Assembly: GCF_033100135.1 (NCBI RefSeq)
Contig: NZ_CP136920.1
Location: 3,467,001-3,531,000 of the forward strand
DNA: 64,000 nucleotides
Source of the DNA: Rubellicoccus peritrichatus
GTDB taxonomy: Bacteria; Verrucomicrobiota; Verrucomicrobiia; Opitutales; Cerasicoccaceae
Direction of reading: 5' to 3'
Under the pieces are notes generated by a model. The model made no database searches. It was not told where the DNA came from and was given only the letters and a program-made list of their open reading frames with translations. Both the position numbers and the translations under genes were made by a program. Positions 58,851 to 64,000 of this stretch are shown in pieces. Each line of letters begins with the position of its first letter. The stretch's first letter is position 1.

Positions 58851-60140
58851 ATGAATGAAGCAATGTCTGAGCAGTACTGGAAAAGCCGTGCCAGGTTCCT
58901 CGCTTTGGGAGTGAATTTTGCTTGGTGCTGGCAGCGTTTTCTGCCCGTCATTGTTGTTTTGAACCTTATTTTTAGTGCATTTTTACTCGTAGCTCGCCGG
59001 GCAGAGTGGGGGCTTTCGACTGCGCTTTGGATCTACCTTGGATGTTTGATTTTGTCTTCGATTATTGCCTTCCTTATGGCTCGTGGGCGTTTTTTCACTG
59101 AACGTGAGGCATTGTTAAGGCTGGAGACTGCCATGGGTTTAAAGAATAGACTGACTGCCGCAGCTTCAGGTGCGATTTCATGGCCCAAGCCAATGAAGGT
59201 TTCCGGTTCTGCCGTCGGGATTCGTCTTCGGCCCTTGGTTCTTCCACTCGCAGTATCCCTGGTGTTTTTGATGTTGGGCTTGTGGATGCCGATCCGTTCT
59301 GCACCGAATACGGTGGATCATGGAACCATGGCTGAGCCCACCGCGTGGAAGGAAGTCGCCGAATGGGCCGAGATTATTCGGGAGGAGCGCTTGATTGATC
59401 CCAAGGCAGCCGAGGTTCTTGAAGAGCAATTGGACGAGTTGCGCGATCTCCCTGCCAACGAATGGTACAAACAGGGTTCGCTGGAGGCAGGGGAATCACT
59501 CCGCGAGGAAACTCGAATTGCGATGCAGGCCCTGGCGCGTCGGATGCAATCAACGAGCGCGTTTCTCGAAGAAATGTCCAAAGGCACTGCGGGTATGTCG
59601 ACTGCGCAATTGGAGAGCCTGGATAAGGCATGGGCCAATCAGCTTCAGCAGCTTGAGATGAGCCAGCTAGCAATCGATCCTCAGACACTTGCCCAGCTGA
59701 AAAATCTCAGCTTTAAAAATTTACAACAACTCAGTGCTGAAGATCTTAAAAACATGTGTGAGCAGTTTAAGCAGTGTGCTGGCAGTTGTGCCGGGGCTGC
59801 AAGCCTGGCCGAACTCGATCTTGAAAAGATCACTTTGAAAATTCAACAAATGTGTAGCGGTATTAACCGTGGTCCTGGTCCCGCGCCACTTATCCTTAAG
59901 GATGAGGGAACGGATCTGGCTACGGCGGAACGTGAAGGAGTTTCCAATCAGGATTTGCGCAACGCGACACTTGGTGAAACGGTTGCCGTATCATCTCGTC
60001 CCGGAAATGAAGATGAGAAAACGTTTTCCGGTTCACAGCGAATTGATGACACTGCCCAAGCAGGAATTGGAGGCGATGCGGTTTGGCGTGAATCATTCAC
60101 ACCTCAGGAACGGGAAGCTCTCCAACGATATTTTAAGTAG
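58851..60140 (+). CDS. Membrane protein of MoxR cluster, unknown
   Basis: The protein has 429 residues. Two helices lie at about 27-47 and 56-77, and a third at about 125-145. The rest is acidic and helical with many Leu/Gln/Glu, probably coiled coil (about 160-330). No catalytic motif is seen. It starts 32 bases before moxR-side genes and is on the same strand, so it is probably the first gene of the cluster. Similar large helical proteins accompany MoxR/DUF58 genes in related bacteria. Confidence 0.65.
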   Translation: MNEAMSEQYWKSRARFLALGVNFAWCWQRFLPVIVVLNLIFSAFLLVARRAEWGLSTALWIYLGCLILSSIIAFLMARGRFFTEREALLRLETAMGLKNRLTAAASGAISWPKPMKVSGSAVGIRLRPLVLPLAVSLVFLMLGLWMPIRSAPNTVDHGTMAEPTAWKEVAEWAEIIREERLIDPKAAEVLEEQLDELRDLPANEWYKQGSLEAGESLREETRIAMQALARRMQSTSAFLEEMSKGTAGMSTAQLESLDKAWANQLQQLEMSQLAIDPQTLAQLKNLSFKNLQQLSAEDLKNMCEQFKQCAGSCAGAASLAELDLEKITLKIQQMCSGINRGPGPAPLILKDEGTDLATAEREGVSNQDLRNATLGETVAVSSRPGNEDEKTFSGSQRIDDTAQAGIGGDAVWRESFTPQEREALQRYFK

Positions 60141-60171
60141 AATAACCAGCCATCAGAACCTTTGAAAGCCT

Positions 60172-61200
60172 ATGACATCAGAACCGAACTTGCTAGATGA
60201 ATCGACAGCAGAACAAATTGCTAACGAACTAAAAACACTGCGGAATGAAATAACGAATGTCATATTCGGGCAGGAGAAGCTCATCGATCTGGTTATGGTT
60301 GCCATGCTTGCCCGTGGCCACTTGTTGTTGGAAGGATTACCCGGGCTGGGCAAGACGGAGCTGGTCAAGGCCTTCTCCAAAGCACTCCAAATTAAAACAA
60401 ACCGCGTTCAATTTACACCTGACCTTTTGCCAGGTGATATCACGGGCAATCCGATGTTACAGGAAATCGATGGATCTCGTAAGTTTATCTTCGAACAGGG
60501 CCCGGTTTTTACCAACTTGCTTTTGGCTGATGAGATCAACCGTGCCAGCCCCAAAACGCAATCAGCTTTGCTGGAGGCAATGCAGGAAAAGCGGGTTACA
60601 GTGATGGGCGAAACTCATTCACTGCCATCGCCCTTCTTTGTTTTTGCCACACAAAATCCAATTGAACTGGAAGGCACTTACCCATTGCCAGAGGCGCAGC
60701 TGGATCGCTTTCTTTTCAAACTGGAAGTGACTCACTCTGATGTGGATACCCTGGAACGTATCATAACGAATCGTCCTTTGGGTGAAGAGCCAACTGTGAA
60801 TGCGGTGTTGGATGGGCCTCGCTTGAGTGAGCTCAGTGCCATGAGTCAACGTGTGTTTTTACCCGATGTGGTTGGCCGATATATTGCACGTCTTGTTCAT
60901 GCGACAAGCCCGGGGAATTCCAAAGCAGCAGAGGGCTTACGTTATGGAGCGAGTCCACGCGCAGCAATTGGACTGGCGGCAGCTTCACGAGCCAAGGCCC
61001 TGCTGGAAGGTCGGGCCCATGCTAGTTGTGATGATGTGCAGGCGATTGCGCAGCCGATTCTTGGGCATCGAATCATTGTCAGTTATCAGGCGAGAATGCG
61101 TGGGCAGAGCTCCGCTGAAGTCGTTGCATCCTTGCTGGAAGAAGTACCTTTGGAAGAACAAGCATTGCCGCAATCTCTCACTGCCGCGAAAATTTCATGA
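60172..61200 (+). CDS. MoxR-type AAA+ ATPase
   Basis: This 342-residue AAA_3 ATPase has Walker A GLPGLGKTE, Walker B LLLADEINRASPKTQSALLEAMQE and sensor wording VFATQNPIELEGTYPLPEAQLDRF. A C-terminal helical lid follows. MoxR proteins are chaperone-like and often help metal loading or assembly of partner proteins. It overlaps the next gene by 4 bases. Confidence 0.92.
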   Translation: MTSEPNLLDESTAEQIANELKTLRNEITNVIFGQEKLIDLVMVAMLARGHLLLEGLPGLGKTELVKAFSKALQIKTNRVQFTPDLLPGDITGNPMLQEIDGSRKFIFEQGPVFTNLLLADEINRASPKTQSALLEAMQEKRVTVMGETHSLPSPFFVFATQNPIELEGTYPLPEAQLDRFLFKLEVTHSDVDTLERIITNRPLGEEPTVNAVLDGPRLSELSAMSQRVFLPDVVGRYIARLVHATSPGNSKAAEGLRYGASPRAAIGLAAASRAKALLEGRAHASCDDVQAIAQPILGHRIIVSYQARMRGQSSAEVVASLLEEVPLEEQALPQSLTAAKIS

Positions 61201-63008
61201 TACGCCGTCGCCATCTCCTCACTTTCATTGCTTTTGTTTTCTGTCTTGGCTCTATCGCATCCGGACAGTCCGAGCACTTGATTTCAACTCCGACCAAGAG
61301 TGGTTATAAGATTAGTGTTTTTGAAGCCTTTGACTCTATTCCGTCACGAGGCTTTCTGCCTGTTCGTGTTGAAATCCTGAATGGTTCAACGAAAGATGCG
61401 ACCTGGCGCCTGCAGACGAACTCCAGTGTGACAGATTACACTTGGAATAGTGACGCAACCATGACGACAAGTCGTGAACTGTTTGTTCGCGCAGGAGAAA
61501 AGCGAGTCTTTGAGGTATTGTGCCCGATTCCGGATGTTGATCGTGGAACACGATCTTTCAATGGTACGATCACAGGTCCGCAAACTTTTGACAACTGGTG
61601 GCAGTCTGACAAATCGAGTAGTTACTACGGCAGGCGCGATGTTTATGGTTTGGCCTCTGAAAGACTTGTTTTGCAGTATGCCGGAAGAATCCGTTCGCAT
61701 CTGGAATCGTTGGGGTATAACTTAAACACTACTGATGGCCATTATGCGTTTTTGCCTGCAGACTGGCGGGCATACACCGGCGTCGATTTGATGTGGTTTG
61801 CTCAATCTGACTGGGAGTCTCTCGCGAAATCTGAGCGTGATGTCTTGTTGGATTGGACAGCTGCAGGCGGTGATCTTCGAATTCTAAAGGAGGCTGGCAG
61901 CAACGAAGATGATGGTGTAAGCGGATTGCCTTTTAATGGAAAAGATTGGGACGGATACGGAGCGGGTATCATTCGAGTTTATCCGCCGATGGAACAAAAC
62001 TCGCTTTTTGAAAAAGACCTAAGTGCATCCAAAATTCGTAAGCAATTGGGAGCGTCTTTTTGGGAGCCATTTCGGTTGGGGGTAGGGAAATCACTACCTC
62101 TGGCTGGTGATGATGAAGAAGAAGACCGGAACTTGACACTGGAATCAACGATTGAGGTAAAGATTGTTAACTTTCCTTTGGTGATTGTGTCGATGATTGC
62201 TTTTGGAATCGTCGTTGGTCCGGTTAATCTCTGGTTCTTTGCCCGGGGGAGAAATCGTTACCGCCTGCTTTATACGACACCAACCATTGCTGTTGTTTTC
62301 AGTTTGTTGCTCGCTGTTTCCATTTTACTTTCTGATGGTATCGGTGGCGAAGGTAAGATCAGTCGACTCCTCTTACTATTGCCGGACCGTAATAAGGAGA
62401 TTCTTTTGGAAGCTCAATACTGTGATACAGGTTTATTACTAAGTAGGAGTTTCTCAGTGGACCCAACGCTCTGGATCGAGCCACTTGGTAGTAGTGTTAC
62501 CAGTGCTGGTAGCATCTATTTAAGAGGCGACTATGAGGAAGAAGAGGGGCTCTACTGGGGAAACTGGTTTGGCAGCCGTCGTATCCAGGGCTTGGCCTTG
62601 GAGCAAGTAAGAGCATCACGCTCGGAATTTGAAGTATCATCTGCTGGGGGAGGTGCTTTGGAGGTGAAGTCCAGTTTTCCCGGTGTCTGTCGCGAGTTGT
62701 ATTACTGGCTTGATGATAAACGCATCTTCAAGGCCGAGGCGCTGGCGACGGGCCATCAGGTTGAGTTGAAACCAGTGGGTAAGAAAGAATTTAACGATTG
62801 GCTGGGACGAGTCCGCCTTCGCCTGGGTAGTGATTTGGACCAAACACTACGCCAAATGCGGCTTGTTTCCGGGCAGGTCTTTGCTGACATTGAGCATTAC
62901 ACTGGTGATGCCCCAACGACTCTCGATTCGATCGACTGGGAGGTTTATGAGACACTGGTTATCAGCCATGCTAAATCACCTTTAAGCAGCAAGGAGGCTG
63001 GGCAATGA
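61197..63008 (+). CDS. Large membrane protein of MoxR/ABC cluster, unknown
   Basis: The protein has 603 residues. A signal peptide covers about 1-22. A periplasmic part (about 23-320) is beta-rich at first and later has a segment VLLDWTAAGGDLRILKEAG that resembles a GATase-like or Rossmann-type region. Two helices lie at about 322-345 and 355-378 (VSMIAFGIVVGPVNLWFFARG). The last part (about 390-603) is soluble. It overlaps both neighbours by 4 bases. It may be the partner whose folding MoxR assists. Confidence 0.68.
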   Translation: MIRRRHLLTFIAFVFCLGSIASGQSEHLISTPTKSGYKISVFEAFDSIPSRGFLPVRVEILNGSTKDATWRLQTNSSVTDYTWNSDATMTTSRELFVRAGEKRVFEVLCPIPDVDRGTRSFNGTITGPQTFDNWWQSDKSSSYYGRRDVYGLASERLVLQYAGRIRSHLESLGYNLNTTDGHYAFLPADWRAYTGVDLMWFAQSDWESLAKSERDVLLDWTAAGGDLRILKEAGSNEDDGVSGLPFNGKDWDGYGAGIIRVYPPMEQNSLFEKDLSASKIRKQLGASFWEPFRLGVGKSLPLAGDDEEEDRNLTLESTIEVKIVNFPLVIVSMIAFGIVVGPVNLWFFARGRNRYRLLYTTPTIAVVFSLLLAVSILLSDGIGGEGKISRLLLLLPDRNKEILLEAQYCDTGLLLSRSFSVDPTLWIEPLGSSVTSAGSIYLRGDYEEEEGLYWGNWFGSRRIQGLALEQVRASRSEFEVSSAGGGALEVKSSFPGVCRELYYWLDDKRIFKAEALATGHQVELKPVGKKEFNDWLGRVRLRLGSDLDQTLRQMRLVSGQVFADIEHYTGDAPTTLDSIDWEVYETLVISHAKSPLSSKEAGQ

Positions 63009-63952
63009 GTCTCGTAGAAGTGGATAGTATCTATCGCGCCTTTGGCAATGTGCAGGCTGTCAATGGCTTGAGCTTCAGTATCGATCAAGGGCAGATTGTC
63101 GGATTCATCGGTGCCAATGGAGCCGGGAAAACGACAACCATGCGCATGATGGTGACTCTGGAAGTTCCGGACTCAGGGGCGATTCGTATATGTGATATGG
63201 ATGTACTCGATCATCCCAGAGAGGTTCGGAAATTGATTGGCTGGATGCCGGATCACTTTGGTGGATACCCGAATATGGATGTCCTTGAATATTTGGATTT
63301 TTATGCTCGAGCCTTCGGTTTGAAAGGTAAGGAGCGTCGTCGTCAATTGGATGATATACTGGCCTTCACTGATCTTGATGTCCTGGCAGAAAGACCCTGT
63401 GACCGTCTTTCGAAGGGGCAAACCCAGCGCTTGTGTCTTGGCCGGGCCTTGCTTTCTGATCCGGAAATTCTTGTCTTGGATGAACCGGCAGCCGGTCTTG
63501 ACCCTAAGGCGCGAATTGAATTTAAGAATCTTGTCAGGCTCCTGGCTGACCGTGGAAAAACGCTTTTCATCAGCTCTCACATTCTTTCCGAACTGGGAGA
63601 GATGTGTAATCATCTGCTGTTCATTGATCAGGGGCGACAAGTCCACCAGGGAACAGCGGATAGTCTGAAGTATCACAAGGCCGAAGGGGGGTTGACCGTG
63701 CGTATGCGCTGCAATGGCGACGGTTTACGTTTTGATCAATGGCTGGCAGGGCAAACCCATATCAAGGCTACCAAGAAAGACGACGATATGCTCGAGATAC
63801 ATATTACGCATGATGACAATAAAGACAGTTGTTTGGTCCTGGCAGAGACCATTCGGAGTCTGGTCGAAGCGAAGGTTGAAGTTTTTGAATTCCATCGCAT
63901 TGAGCGGAGGTTGGAAGACGCTTTTGTCGATATTCTGGGGGATCTGAACTGA
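63005..63952 (+). CDS. ABC transporter ATP-binding protein (CcmA/NatA type)
   Basis: This 315-residue ATPase has Walker A GANGAGKTT, signature LSKGQTQR, Walker B ILVLDEPAAGLDP and switch His in ISSHI. Its C-terminal extension (about 220-310) is that of ABC-2 exporter ATPases. It starts 4 bases before the previous stop. A permease gene appears to begin at 63976. Confidence 0.9.
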   Translation: MSLVEVDSIYRAFGNVQAVNGLSFSIDQGQIVGFIGANGAGKTTTMRMMVTLEVPDSGAIRICDMDVLDHPREVRKLIGWMPDHFGGYPNMDVLEYLDFYARAFGLKGKERRRQLDDILAFTDLDVLAERPCDRLSKGQTQRLCLGRALLSDPEILVLDEPAAGLDPKARIEFKNLVRLLADRGKTLFISSHILSELGEMCNHLLFIDQGRQVHQGTADSLKYHKAEGGLTVRMRCNGDGLRFDQWLAGQTHIKATKKDDDMLEIHITHDDNKDSCLVLAETIRSLVEAKVEVFEFHRIERRLEDAFVDILGDLN

Positions 63953-63975
63953 GTTGTATTTGAAATTAATTAGCC

Positions 63976-64000
63976 ATGAATCTCAAAAGCTTTTCCATCA
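63976..64000 (+). CDS. Start of next gene, probable ABC-2 permease (partial)
   Basis: Only 25 bases are present, from an ATG 24 bases after the ATPase stop (MNLKSFSI). The permease role is inferred from position only. Confidence 0.4.

Overview
The window looks like a chromosomal segment of a Gram-negative, moderate-GC bacterium. The best fit is a marine-type Verrucomicrobiota of the Opitutae branch. The evidence is a PEP-CTERM sorted protein, GTP-dependent PEP carboxykinase, an SHD1-like secreted protein, a secreted protein ending in a 'sdDLiNW...FYRI' tail of the kind I associate with Verrucomicrobia, a FGly-type sulfatase, a GH71/99-like hydrolase, LPS heptosyltransferase-type GT9 enzymes, and many starts without a Shine-Dalgarno sequence. 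The taxonomic call is inference; no rRNA or ribosomal protein genes are present.

Region 1 (1-7043) is the right part of a filamentous-phage (inovirus) prophage. It carries a small hydrophobic DUF2523/pVI-like protein overlapping a Zot/pI assembly ATPase on the + strand. Three reverse-strand genes follow: a coiled-coil membrane protein, a zinc-ribbon/TM/C39-like cysteine peptidase and a secreted 12-repeat beta-propeller. A tyrosine integrase then lies beside the 3' end of tRNA-Ser(CGA). The coat and replication genes and the left attachment site must lie left of base 1. This is the most interesting part of the window.

Region 2 (7149-18970) is ordinary chromosome with small accessory genes: DEAD-box helicase, RsgA, a one-domain lycopene-cyclase-like protein, a YdeI/DUF1905 protein, a GH71/99-like hydrolase, two cupin proteins, a methyltransferase, a GNAT enzyme, a sulfatase, a DUF1801 protein and a DciA-like protein. 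Region 3 (19076-27961) is a surface-glycan locus with six glycosyltransferases of families GT2, GT4 and GT9, then two tandem GT10 (fucosyltransferase-type) genes and an SHD1-like secreted protein. Region 4 (28197-36910) holds GTP-PEPCK, a P1B-ATPase-like protein cut off after its fourth helix, an aldo/keto reductase, a PEP-CTERM protein, a long repeat-filled intergenic region and glycogen phosphorylase.

Region 5 (37254-46841) is a compact chemosensory operon: MCP, MCP, CheW, CheR-TPR, CheW, CheA with two Hpt domains and a receiver. It follows the order of Wsp-type systems, but no CheB and no diguanylate cyclase output gene follows. Region 6 (46844-58703) has a serine hydrolase, dihydroorotase, a VTT/DedA-type membrane protein, two Gfo/Idh/MocA oxidoreductases divergent from an AraC regulator, argininosuccinate lyase, an endonuclease/exonuclease/phosphatase-fold protein and the modABC molybdate transporter. 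Region 7 (58851-64000) is a MoxR-ATPase cluster joined to an ABC exporter and continues past the right edge.

Intergenic regions carry several palindromic repeats, including two elements bounded by GGTAG and (C)TACC/CACC ends and the dispersed 'accacagaggcacagag' and 'cgcagatgaaacgcggatt' types. No CRISPR array, rRNA or insertion sequence was seen.
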